Below are positions 12,501 through 21,784 of a stretch of DNA of 64,000 nt, in pieces (positions within the stretch are counted from its first letter, which is position 1; each line of letters opens with the position of its first letter). The notes under the pieces were generated by a model that saw only the letters and a program-made list of their open reading frames with translations, had not been told where the DNA came from and made no database searches. This DNA comes from Plutella xylostella (taxonomy: Eukaryota > Arthropoda > Insecta > Lepidoptera > Plutellidae). The stretch spans positions 10,726,001 through 10,790,000 of the forward strand of contig NC_063994.1 of NCBI RefSeq assembly GCF_932276165.1, given 5' to 3'. The translations under genes and the position numbers were made by a program.

Positions 12501-13492
12501 ATCCTTAAAATAAATAACAACTTGAATATCCCAAATCGTAAAACGAAACCAAATCTGTACTTCCAGGAAACTAAATTGTAATACCTAACAGCTTGTTACA
12601 GTTGAAATTGTACAATTTATTTACGAGTATTGTATGAAATATATTGTATGTCGTACAATTTACTGAGCATGTCGCCTGTTAGAACCAGGTTCCTTAATAG
12701 TCTAGGAAGCCGAGTCGGCATGTTGTGAACTACACTTTATGGGCTTACAAATGGCACTACTGAAATGCTAAATTCTGTTGCATTTAACATTTATTCTCGC
12801 CAATCTTACCTCATCAGTGCTTTTATTACTAGGAGAGCAACAGATTAACATAGAATTGAATTCCAGGATTTTTAGTATTGGCATTGCCTAGCAAGGTTTA
12901 ACAATTCAGTTTATAAAATCTGCCTAGCCAAAAACTTGATCAGCGGCGCTCAGGACTAATAAGGTCTCACTGGTCTAACTAACCAACCAAAGTATTGGCA
13001 TTGTCTAGCAAGGTTTAACAATTCAGTTTATAAAATCTGCCTAGCCAAAAACTTGACCAGAGGCGCTCAGGACTAATAAGGTCTCCAATACTCACCAATA
13101 GTCTTATTGATCCAGTCAGCCAGATCCTCCTGCAGCGGGAACAGCTGCCTCGCCTGCGAGTACAGGATCTTCTCCCGGTAGAAGTCTTCATCCTCCAGCG
13201 CCGGGCTCTGCGCCGCCAGACTACAGTCCGCACGCTCAAAACTACTGCTCATCTTCCTATTCACCACCACATCAGCACTCCCCATATGTCTGTCCTCTTC
13301 CTTCGTCTGCTCGAACGTGTTCCTCACGTATTGGAAGGCGTTGGTTCGCTCGAAGGCGTTGAAGATGCGGTCGTAGTTGCCGGAGAGGGGGCGCTCGAAG
13401 GTCTTGGGGTCGACGGAGGGGGAGGACACGGGGCCCCAGGACGTGCGGTTGCTCAGCGCGGCCGTCGGGCCGCAGCGGTACGAGTACGCCAT
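2535..13492 (-). CDS. pigs: GAS2-like (pickled eggs type) actin-microtubule linker, 8 coding exons joined
   Basis: Predicted 704-residue protein. Exons on the minus strand: 13492-13096, 6425-6301, 5881-5740, 5308-5107, 4864-4821, 4474-4365, 3928-3800, 3500-2535. All junctions use GT/AG and the phases agree throughout (2115 coding bases including stop). Domains seen: N-terminal leader, calponin-homology domain at about 118-245 (W-I-N-K then L-D-N-G, S-F-F-x-R-D-N, L-F-E-S-D and Y-G-V-E-P-P-G-L landmarks), GAR domain at about 337-413 (C-S-C-G, G-R-Y, M-V-R-V-G-G-G-W), then a basic Ser/Pro-rich tail. From the family, CH domains bind F-actin and GAR domains bind microtubules, so a cytoskeletal cross-linking role is inferred. 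No S/T-x-I-P EB1-binding motif is visible in the tail. Orthologue assignment rests on CH+GAR order and close motif match, not on a database search. Confidence 0.88.
3800..3928 (-). CDS. pigs: GAS2-like coding exon 7 (first half of GAR domain)
   Basis: 129 bases, residues 341-383, phase 0 at both ends. Acceptor catgtctccag at 3930-3929, donor ATACGG/GTGAGA at 3799-3798. It codes M-E-R-G-C-S-C-G-A-G-R-C-S-K-L-L then V-G-E-G-R-Y-N-I-A-G-R-N-V-F-I-R; the paired cysteines and the G-R-Y turn are conserved GAR features (zinc binding is known for some family members and is inferred here). Confidence 0.88.
3929..4364 (-). other. GAS2-like intron 6 with a repeat remnant
   Basis: Intron between coding exons 6 and 7. 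At about 3970-4061 it carries a degraded copy of half of the inverted-repeat family seen complete at 35127-35299 (shared GAACAAAAGTT, CTCG-GAGTCA-CCCCTTT and the TTTTGTAAAGCCCTG end). No other structure is seen. Confidence 0.5.
4365..4474 (-). CDS. pigs: GAS2-like coding exon 6 (acidic linker into GAR domain)
   Basis: 110 bases ending on a codon boundary. Acceptor cttcatcag at 4476-4475, donor AAGAGG/GTAAGA at 4364-4363. It codes an acidic Ser/Asp-rich linker (V-E-D-T-D-D-A-K-S-E, V-D-S-S-D-S-D-V) and finishes with N-E-L-D-K-R, the lead-in to the GAR domain. Confidence 0.78.
4475..4820 (-). other. GAS2-like intron 5
   Basis: Intron between coding exons 5 and 6, bounded by GT at 4820-4819 and AG at 4476-4475 on the minus strand. 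I see no repeat or conserved element in it. Confidence 0.6.
4821..4864 (-). CDS. pigs: GAS2-like coding exon 5 (short linker exon)
   Basis: Only 44 bases, coding a Pro/Ser linker (S-I-A-A-P-P-P-S-S-P-E-P-D-D). Acceptor tgtttcag at 4866-4865, donor GATGACA/GTAAGT at 4820-4819. Its phases (one base in, one base out) fit both neighbours exactly, the main reason for accepting so small an exon. It may be skipped in some isoforms, but skipping would shift frame (44 is not a multiple of 3) unless exon 6 is skipped as well. Confidence 0.72.
5107..5308 (-). CDS. pigs: GAS2-like coding exon 4 (end of CH domain)
   Basis: 202 bases, residues 222-288 plus two bases. Acceptor cttccag at 5310-5309, donor GAGAA/GTGAGC at 5106-5105. 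It codes V-L-H-N-Q-P-R-Q-V-I-L-C-L-L-E-V-A-R-L-A then R-Y-G-V-E-P-P-G-L-V-Q-L-E-K-E-I, diagnostic of the GAS2 CH C-terminal helix and linker. An acidic, Ser-rich linker follows. Confidence 0.9.
5585..5707. mobile_element. Short inverted-repeat MITE inside GAS2-like intron 3
   Basis: Two arms of about 50 bases face each other: left 5585-5636 and right 5656-5707 (minus strand). Shared blocks are CTAG, ACGGGG-GCAAT-AAGAC, TGACAAAAGTT and TCGCGCTC-CTC. The spacer is about 20 bases, so the RNA would fold as a long hairpin. It has no coding capacity. The intron it sits in runs from 5739 to 5309. Confidence 0.7.
5740..5881 (-). CDS. pigs: GAS2-like coding exon 3 (CH domain core)
   Basis: 142 bases, residues 175-221 plus one base. 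Acceptor tccacag at 5883-5882, donor TTGG/GTGAGA at 5739-5738. The core reads S-F-F-S-R-D-N-T-E-N-F-L-T-F-C-R-D-L-G-V followed by E-N-L-L-F-E-S-D-D-L, which matches the most conserved stretch of GAS2 family CH domains. Confidence 0.9.
5882..6300 (-). repeat. GAS2-like intron 2 with three ~90-base imperfect repeats
   Basis: Most of this intron consists of three diverged repeats. The motif GGTACTAGGAGAGTATG and its variants start at 5903, 5993 and 6085 (periods 90 and 92 bases), each preceded by a GGTG/GATGTT-like run and followed by a GTGAG/GTAAG-like run. The repeats end before the exon 2 donor at 6300. Confidence 0.55.
6301..6425 (-). CDS. pigs: GAS2-like coding exon 2 (CH domain)
   Basis: 125 bases, residues 133-174. 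The acceptor follows a pyrimidine-rich tract (minus strand ctccgcag at 6427-6426) and the donor is GGGG/GTGAGT at 6300-6299. It codes I-S-Y-L-S-G-E-N-F-L-D-V-L-D-N-G-V-E-L-C-Q-L, a typical GAS2-type CH helix pair. It starts with two bases completing a codon begun in exon 1 and ends on a codon boundary. Confidence 0.87.
6663..6729. repeat. 67-base near-perfect hairpin in an intron
   Basis: The arms start TACCAAAGCAC and end GTGCTTTGGTA. After a 4-base bulge the stem continues through GTCACAAGACC to an 11-base loop. About 26 base pairs with one mismatch (G-U possible in RNA). It is flanked by TA dinucleotides, which fits a tiny Tc1/mariner-type MITE; the size and shape also resemble a microRNA precursor. 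Confidence 0.6.
10340..10500 (-). mobile_element. 3' tail of a non-LTR retrotransposon
   Basis: Reading the minus strand, the piece runs through CCAAAGGTTGTCTGG, AAGCAATAAGGCCGCC and a GGTGCAAAATAAAGAGTA stretch into a (TTCTA)n tail at 10340-10362. I recognise this order as a common lepidopteran LINE 3' UTR. No open frame remains, so it is a short 5'-truncated insertion. Confidence 0.6.
12874..13085. repeat. Tandem duplication (2 x 95 bases, period 117) beside the start exon
   Basis: Copy 1 is 12874-12968 and copy 2 is 12991-13085; they match over about 95 bases with only a few differences and share AGTATTGGCATTG, AACAATTCAGTTTATAAAA and AGGACTAATAAGGTCTC. Copy 2 stops 8 bases short of the GT of the coding exon 1 donor. 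The spacer between copies has no repeat. A recent local duplication is the simplest reading. Confidence 0.9.
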
Positions 13493-13509
13493 GTTGGAGC
13501 CCAGGGGAC
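13096..13509 (-). CDS. pigs: GAS2-like coding exon 1 with start codon
   Basis: ATG at 13492-13490; 17 untranslated bases lie between it and the acceptor (AG at 13511-13510, minus-strand cag/GTCC). The exon codes residues 1-132 plus one base and ends at the strong donor G/GTGAGT (GT at 13095-13094). The leader begins M-A-Y-S-Y-R-C-G-P, is polar and unstructured-looking, and the exon ends in E-D-L-A-D-W-I-N-K-T-I, the start of the calponin-homology domain. No in-frame ATG further upstream is possible inside the exon, which supports this start for the isoform. Confidence 0.85.
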
Positions 13510-16500
13510 CTGGAACAATGCAGACGGAATTGAGATTATTTTATTTATCGTTAGGTTTTATATTATTCCAGCGCATTACAGACAGTCAGCGACTGATGCT
13601 AATCCTTTCACTGCGGTCACAAACCCTAGTCTAGATCTTGTGTTTGTCACCGACACGATAAGAAACTGAAGAAGTTTCTGGTAACTAGGATATCCCCATA
13701 GAATAGGTTTCGGTTAAAGAACAGACGTTCAAAATCGTGCTTGTTAATTTTGTAAAGTACTAATAATAATTTATTCATGAGTTATCGTTCTTCGACTTGA
13801 TTGAATGTCCATAAAAGAGTTTCTGGGAAGACTTAGTCCAAATATAGGAGTAGAACAATGAGTTCGTTATGAGGGCTACCATTCAAACTAATGGTGTTTT
13901 TGTCAATTACATCATTGGGTTGTTTTTTACAGATAAACGTAGGATTCAGAAAAAAAGATACAAACACACTGTATGATCTAATAAGGTTATCACTTATCAG
14001 CAAATGCACCAAAAGGGTTTCATGATAAAGGCCAGGAGAAAAAAACTGAACACGATAATACCTACATGATTTACGTACCTACTTGTCTGACAAGGGCTGT
14101 TATATTTTTGTTTCAAAAATGAAAACGAATGAATCTGTACAGTAAGGTCACTGATAATAAAGATACAATGGCGAGAGGTGATCACTGAGATGGGTTTGAC
14201 GGAGTTTAATGATCTGTTTCAGAGAATTATGGAAATGAGGACCTTGGAGTGTTTGTGAGGACCCTCACTCACAAGACAAGGAGAGATAACTAACAGGTAA
14301 TTTGTAATGATTGATGTTGTCAGTTAAAATATATATTGAGAAGCATGCACTTTTAACGGTTATGTAAATGATATTGGATTGTGTCAGTCTAGACTACAGC
14401 TCATATTGGTGAAGCACATTGCGGTAGATACATTTTGGTTAATCTGATCATGTTGCGTTGTGATCAGACGCCGTGATCCGTGGGGACACGGGCTGGTCGG
14501 CGGCGACTTCTAAAGCTCTGCCCTTATACGACACAAACGTGAGGCCCAACTGAATACACACTATCAGTATGTATACAATCATGTATGAAATAATTATTAT
14601 TGTACAAAGAAGTGTAGGTACTTACTTTGATGTTATTTTTAAAGATAGTATTGACCATGTCTTGATCTAGCTGAATGAAGATTAGGGTTTGATTCGATAT
14701 GTTAACCAAAATATACATTAAAAAGTCTTATTGAATAACATTATAAATATGGGACCATATGCCACCTAGAACATGTGAAAATAGATATCGGATATTCTAG
14801 ATTCCTCTCTGAAAAGACCTCTTCCGCAGCATGTTTTGTTCAGTTTGGAGCTGCACCACTGCCGGCTGGTCTGCTGGAGTTCGTGAGCCAGGGCTCATGG
14901 CTCAGACGTGACCAGAGACTTGGCTTATTTTTGTTGTTTTGTGATCCAGTTATTATCTCATGGACTATGGTAATTAGACTTTGTGCATTTTAACTGTTTG
15001 GTGTACAGCAAACAACCTTTATTTTGTCTGTATTTGCACTTTGTGGACGATGAAATCAAAGAAACATCCTTAGTAATAAATCATTTAAAGTATAAATAAA
15101 CAACAAAAGAATACCATATCCACAACACAACAAATCAAAAACAATCAGACAAATTATGAAAACAGAAAAGAATGCACGATAGCAGTAAGTAGATCATAAA
15201 AATCCAAGGTCTTCACGACAAGCGGAGCTCTTGGGACCGGCCGGCACCGAACCCGTTACCCTAAATATAGCGAGACAGCCGCCGAGCACGACACACAATC
15301 GATAGCAACACAAATTGGGACAAACATTTCGCATGACGATAAGTACTTACTGCAATCCGAAACCAAGTTTAATGAAACTATTGGGCCGGAAGTACATCGG
15401 AATGACAAAATTACGCAAAAGTTTAGGAAATGACTATAATCTAAGCCAATTTTTATTTAAATAATGACATTATTAGATTAGATACATGTTAAATGTAAGA
15501 TATGTATTATTAAGACAAAAAGGCTGCTTGCAAAACCGCAAGTTAACAGACTAATCTCCTTAAAACGAATCTCTTAGAATTCTTCAATAATAGTTGCAGT
15601 TAAGTAAAAGCTACATTAACTGGAGTGCACAGTATAAGTTTCGAATATCCCCATTTAGACATTTTACGAGCCGGGTGCTGCAGTATCTGTTTACAAACCA
15701 CTCTCCTCAAAAGGGCATCAGACATGATACAGATGGGAAAAACTCTAGTTCTGTGAATTTCCTAATGACTTGTCTAGATCTAGTGACAGTGGTTGCAGTG
15801 ACATGCCGGCACGTCGACAAGGTATGAACCACGAACATTTCATTCGATAAGGTCTTTGAGGGGCATTTTATGCAGGTTTCCACCTACTTAACTTAATCAG
15901 GTGAATGGAAATCATGACCAAATTTTAATTCGTTTGGAGTTTGACCATACCACAAGTTAATACAGTGTAAGTATTCTTCCATTCGAATGAAGTATTGAAT
16001 TTCTATCATGCATAAGTATTAGGTCTATGTTATTATTTCTATCTAATACCGCAAACGCCTATATGCCACTGTATCAGGACGTAAAAAACTACACAAGCTA
16101 TAATAATCAAGAACACTTTTAACACCACACAATGACACAAGACCAGGCAATCATACGCTTGTAAGCAGTAGTTAGCTATAAAGTTGTCAATCATTATCGT
16201 CGGTAAACAGAGAGCCCACGCGCCGCCACCGCCGCCGCCGGGTCAAGTTGAACGAGCGGGAAAACGACGGTTTACCGCCAGTTTAGACTAGACGAGGTAG
16301 ATCTGTAGCTACTGCTCTATACGATGAGCAAAAGGCTGCGTCTCCAGTTGGCTAACTTTTCGCCATTTTACGTACAGTGAGCTAAAAAAACTATGCCATA
16401 ATTTAGTGCCTGCACCCGATAAGTTTTTGGGAAAGTTAGCAAAATGCAAGTTCTTCGTCAAATAAGTTATTTTACCAACTTGGAAAACTAACTTTGGAAC

Positions 16501-19155
16501 TAAAACAGGAGTCAAAAACGCATAGGATTAGTTTAAAATTACCCTATTGAAAAAATGAGTTGATTTGATATCATCAGATTGGAATGTCAGTAATGATTCG
16601 TTAGTATCTCGCCATCGCAAATCATTTAATTGAATCTTGTGTAATCCCTCACTGAGACAGCAGCAGGCGCCGTAGATCATAATCAAGATTATTATCATCA
16701 AGTTATGTAGTTAAATTAAACACCGAAATTACTTAACAAACAATTAGTGCCGTTGCATTTTGGGGTAGCAGTGTTCTGGAGTGGAGGCCATAGACAGATG
16801 AAGAAGGTTGAGCATACAGTATTTTGGCACTCCTCGGCAGAGGCCTAGGTATTTGTATTTTGTTCGAACAAATTTCAGCGATTATCTTTCTTTCTTCAGT
16901 AGCCATGATGTCGCGACGAAAACGTCTGTACCTCTAGTTGTATGAGACAGTCGGGTGTGCGGGCGCGTTGCACCCTCGCCCGACGCATCGATGTGGCTGT
17001 TGTCTGGGACACTCCTTCAATTTTATGTTTTCTTGGTACCTACTTGAGTATTAAGCTGGTAATGTCTTGTCATCACAAAATTACTAATAATGGTTGCCAC
17101 AGCCTAGTAGATTCAGATTTGAGGTACATTATAGAATAATGGAAACTAAAAGATTTATTTTTGATGACCAAGTTATTTTGAATAAATTGTACTTTCCATA
17201 CATATAATTATGTAGAGGTACTTTTTATTCCCTTTACATACAATACATGCATCAGAACGTCACAACACAACGCATAAACAAGCCATTATTCAATTACAGA
17301 GTTAGGAGCCTAACTTCCCTGTCTGAAACCTAGGGCATAGGGCAATGCACTCTTTATTTGTCTGAATGGGCTAACTATACACTCGCGTACAGAGTGGGAA
17401 ACAATAACATCTGCATACATATCCAAATACATGGATAAAGCCGTTTATTCCCTTGATGAAGCAAAGGCCTTTACACATAATGTATGATTTTCTGTGTAAG
17501 ATTCTATAGGCTTATAAGAGCTGAAGCGTGCTGGTCCAGAGTGGTGCCCAACAAGGAGATTCCGGGTTCAACAGCCGGGAGGCGAGTGCGATTGTCATTT
17601 GTTACGTGAGCGGCCGCCGCCATACACTCGCCATATTTGGAATAGAAAAAATATCGGATCAGTCTTCAAACTGGTTGTGACATCGACGTGCCTTGCTAGT
17701 ACGCACTGATATTGCCTGCTCATTATTTTTGTTGGCACATAATTGAATACTGTGGTTAGGTTAAAATTATACTAGTTAGATGCCCGTATTGCCCGTGTTT
17801 GCTCAAGTCGCCTGTGCCTGGGTCTTAACTAGATTTAATCCCTCATAAATACATCTCTTCAGGACATTTCTAGGGCAATCCAACCATTACTCATCGTGTC
17901 ATCAATCCTATTGCTAACCCACTTGGTTTCTTATGGGCTCAAATGTAAGATTTATTAAGAGCCCCTCTAGCGTACTCAACCAATCACAGTCAGAGATCTA
18001 ATCCAGTAGCCAATGAAAGGCCAGGAAACGATCCTCAAGGATGTGTTAAATCTCATAGGGCATTGAGCCCTTCAGTATACGGCTGTCAACTCGTCTCGCT
18101 GACTTCTTCATTGACTTGCAATGAGCCCCACTCTGTCTTATATCAGCTTGGCAATGTTAGTGGGTTCTCACGATAGAGCTGGATTTATTTAGTGAGCCTT
18201 TTAAATCTGTTGTCTTATAGCCCGTCAACTCGTGAAAGAGTTATATGTATAGAACATACGAGTACCTATTTAATGTACTTTGGCCGTGAATAATTTTATG
18301 TAGGATGAGAAAGTTTCTCTCTTACTTCTCATGATAAAAGGCCCCACTACATACGAGTAATAATTACAAGCAAAAGGTGTCATTAGGCAATAATTATGCG
18401 CACTTCTAATTTAATTTAATACAAAACCGCAATACCCGACCGCAGAGTCAATGTACCAGGGGCGAAGGAAAGCAAGGAACTATGTCTTGCGGTACTGCGG
18501 TCAGGTCGCGAAACTAGGCTCCCTGCAGCTACTAGGAAACCATAGGCCTGCGGCTGGCGCCATATCAATTTTATACCTGCACTAGGCTGTCAGGCGGGAT
18601 TTGAACCTAATAGAGTAGTTATAAAGGTGTTGATAGCAATACTTCCTTCAGGGTTTGACACGGATTCTGCTGATGAAAGTAAAGGAGCAATTTCTTGTTC
18701 TCACGTTTTGTGGTGTCAGGGATTGACTTATTTCCCTATGGAATTAGAAACTTGTGGTTTCCTCAATTCGTTTACTCAACGGTGCAGGCTAAACCTACCG
18801 CTATACTAATATAATTCTACAGTTCGTTCCTTCAACTGAAGCTAAAAGCGAAAGTTAAAAAGAAGCAAAACAGTAAGCCCTTCCGTATCTGTTTAGCTTC
18901 GCTTCGCTCTATCAACTTTGTAAACAATGCTTTCTCCATTCGAAAAGCCACCTTAACAGCAGGGACTTCAGTGGAAAGTTCCTTGACGGGTTTAATAATA
19001 GTGCAGTAGCGATGAAGGGCAAAGCGCATACGCATTGATGAGTCCCCCTCTACCAGCACAGGGCATTCCCTACACATTGTCATTTATATTTAAACTATTC
19101 ACTTGTTGTTTCAAAGTTTGTAAACCAGCTTTTCAGATGACCATGATCACCTTTA

Positions 19156-19303
19156 GTGCCAATTTCTCCATGGTCGGTTATCTAACCGACAGGGATTGAT
19201 TTATAAATTATACGTCATCTCCATATAAAATTCATGACAGATGTGTCAAAAGACAACCACTACTCCCTGGTTATAGTCTAACCGACTATGGAGAAATTGG
19301 CAC
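19156..19303. mobile_element. 148-base MITE with terminal inverted repeats and TA flanks
   Basis: The arms begin GTGCCAATTTCTCCATGGTC and end in its complement GACTATGGAGAAATTGGCAC, with CGGTTA continuing inside. TA flanks both ends (19154-19155 and 19304-19305). The match covers about 25 bases with one or two differences. There is no coding capacity. TA duplication suggests Tc1/mariner mobilisation (inference). Confidence 0.8.
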
Positions 19304-19739
19304 TAAGGCATTTAACTCAGTAACTTATTATCAGACAGACCTACGGAAAGACTGGACTAGGGACACAGGGACGGCACGGTGGTGACAGGTTATAGTGATC
19401 GGAACTAACTTCCCAGCCCTGCGTCGATCGACTATGACGGACCATTGACTGCAAGTTACTGAATGAATAAACGTCTCTGTGTGTGTGTGTGTTTGTATGT
19501 TTGTGTTTGATGTCCTGTATGTGTGTGTATCGATTGATGTTGACATTCAGCTGATGGAATGGAGCTATGGAGGATATGGTTTTTGTGCAAAAAAGGGACT
19601 GGTTCACTCAAGTACTGGACGAGCAAAAAATATAAAATACCATGATCCAACGCACATGAACTTGTTCAGGGTTAGTTTTGGATACCGGAAAGGAGCTCTC
19701 GAAACGAAAATCATCCCATGATCGACTATAGAGCACTTA

Positions 19740-20744
19740 TGCCCGTTTTCACCAAGACATCCTAAACAGTCATCTTACTAAAAGTTTCTTAAGCTAAGAG
19801 ACTTCTTAAATCCAGTCCCTACGTAGGTAATTCGTATTCATTTTCACCAAGCTAAGAGCTCCCTAGCAATCCGTCACCTAAATACTAGTGATGTTTTTTA
19901 CCGATTCAATTTCATTCATTCATTTTGCTGTCAACATTGGCTGTTAGTCAATTGTCTATGCTTTTAAAAGTATAATATTTGTTGACATCGCCTTATTTAT
20001 TATGTTTTGTTTGTAAATAAGAAACCGAAAATTGTATTTTATCCTTCCAAAAGAGAAGAAGTATAATTTAATAAAGTGCAGGAAGCAATGGCGGAAAATA
20101 GAAAACGCGAGCAATTATTTTCTTGAAACTTGACTATTTTGAAGAAATCCATCTTCGCTTTGCTCTGTTCCGCTAGGAAACGGAACTTGAAGAAGAAGTG
20201 GCAGAGCGCAATATCATTAGCAACTGATTCATTGGTGGAACAGAGTGCTGATGAGTGTAATAAAATAATATGTTTTAATTTAGATCAAATAAATATTTTC
20301 ACCGAAACCAAATCACAATGGTATTATTAATCCTGGAACTCAATATTTAAGTACCTAGTAAGCAGGAAAAGGAAACTTTCTTTAGTTAATCTGAACCTTC
20401 AAAAAAAGTTCAAGTATCTAAGTTGTTAATCCATATTTTTTTTGATAAACTGCTGTCTCTCGATATCTCTCACGTAATTACGTGGTCGAATACACGATCT
20501 GTGATTAATTCTATAGCCTCAATAGCATTAATATATCTAATTTTGAGTAGCTAGAAGTATATTTGCAAACAAAAAAAACTGTCACTTAACTTTAAGAGGC
20601 CGAAATTCCACTTCATAAATTTAGGAAGTCCCTAATGGATTTAAGTGACAGTTCGTCAGTGGTGAAAACCATTCTACGCTTAGGAGATCCTTAAAATGAG
20701 TTAAAAGTTTCCTAAAATTTAGGATGTCTTGGTGAAAACGGGCA
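19740..20744. mobile_element. 1-kb PIF/Harbinger-like non-autonomous transposon
   Basis: Terminal inverted repeats start TGCCCGTTTTCACCAAGACA and continue TCCTAAA; the right end is the exact complement. Flanking TTA at 19737-19739 and 20745-20747 is a 3-base target duplication, as expected for PIF/Harbinger. Sub-terminal copies of TTTTCACCA recur inside both ends. The interior contains a 66-residue open frame (20130-20330, plus) rich in Lys/Arg early on; no DDE transposase is recognisable, so the copy is non-autonomous or decayed. Confidence 0.75.
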
Positions 20745-21601
20745 TTAAAATCTTGAGGCTAAATGGGGTTCAAATATGGCTGCTTTCTACGTATTTTGTT
20801 TATTGGTTTCACTAAAAAGCTGTTTCTATTTTAGCGGAAATAGTAATTATGAAGCTGTGAAATGTTCCTGCAATTCTTCGTAATGCGCTAATTTTACTCA
20901 CAGTACTGTTCTTAAATGAATTTATGAGAGAACAACGAATTCGCTGCGAGAGTGTTTAGTACCTGGAACTTAACAGCTTACTTGAATGAACTTTCTCATA
21001 AAATAGCTTATTCAGGGAACTTTCGAGAACGGGAAGCTGTATTGTTTTTATGAATGCCTGGTACTGTTGAAAATAACATGAAGTAAAGCCTACATGAAGC
21101 AAGTCTTATTTACTTACTCAACACTTGTGTCCAATCTTCATTTTCAGATATAGTATATACAGAATGAAATTTAAAAATTTACATTTAAAAAATGATTATC
21201 ACACGCATAAAACGTCAGAAAAGACTTGGTAGTACAAGACCCCCTACATGTCATATTGTGAGTAGGTATTCCCACAGCACACCAGGACAACATGGCGCAT
21301 CGACAGTTGGCGCACGCCACACACGGCTAGATGTCTCATTGTGATGTCGACCAGTGAACCAGATCTGCCGATGAGACGACCCACTTGGAGCGTCGTGCTA
21401 CTTCTGTGCTCTACGGTAGTTGCGTGTTCTACAGAACCTTTCATGTACCTACCTACAGGTACAGGATTGCTTATTCGGCACTCGTAGTTAGAAAACAAGA
21501 TACGATCAGGGAATATATTATGTAAACAGAGTACCTACCTAACTATACCTACCTACTACATCCTATAGCATGACTATGAGTTCAGACGAAACTTATAAAC
21601 A

Positions 21602-21784
21602 ACTAGCTGTTCCCGCGCGCTTCGCTTCGCCGGGATAAAAAGTAGCCTATGTTCTTTCCCAGAGTCTAGACCGTATGTATACCAAATTTCATTCAAATCC
21701 GTTCAGTAGTTTTGGCGTGAAAGAGTAACAGACAGACAGACAGACAGACACAGTTACTTTCGCATTTATAATATTAGTTAGGAT
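21602..21784 (+). mobile_element. SINE-like lepidopteran repeat with CAGA microsatellite
   Basis: Starts ACTAGCTGTTCCCGCGCGCT, passes through CCTATGTTCTTTCCCAGA and CAAATTTCATTCAAATCCGT, then a (CAGA)n run at 21730-21749 and ends TTTCGCATTTATAATATTAG. I recognise this order as a very common short repeat of Lepidoptera (Metulj-like SINE or a LINE 3' end; the name is uncertain). No coding capacity. Confidence 0.7.

Larger units (their letters stand above)
6426..13095 (-). other. GAS2-like intron 1 of the coding region (6.7 kb)
   Basis: Gene-free apart from small elements listed separately (hairpin 6663-6729, LINE tail 10340-10500, tandem duplication 12874-13085). A GC-rich patch at 7380-7530 contains repeated CCCGTGACCC motifs on the plus strand and open frames on the minus strand that I do not recognise. 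A small near-palindrome lies at about 8502-8540 (AACCCGGTGTA arm). Nothing else is supported. Confidence 0.5.

Noticed and set aside
18590..18625. Minus-strand AGGTTCAAATCCCG resembling a tRNA/SINE B-box
   Set aside because: No matching A-box or stem structure found upstream.
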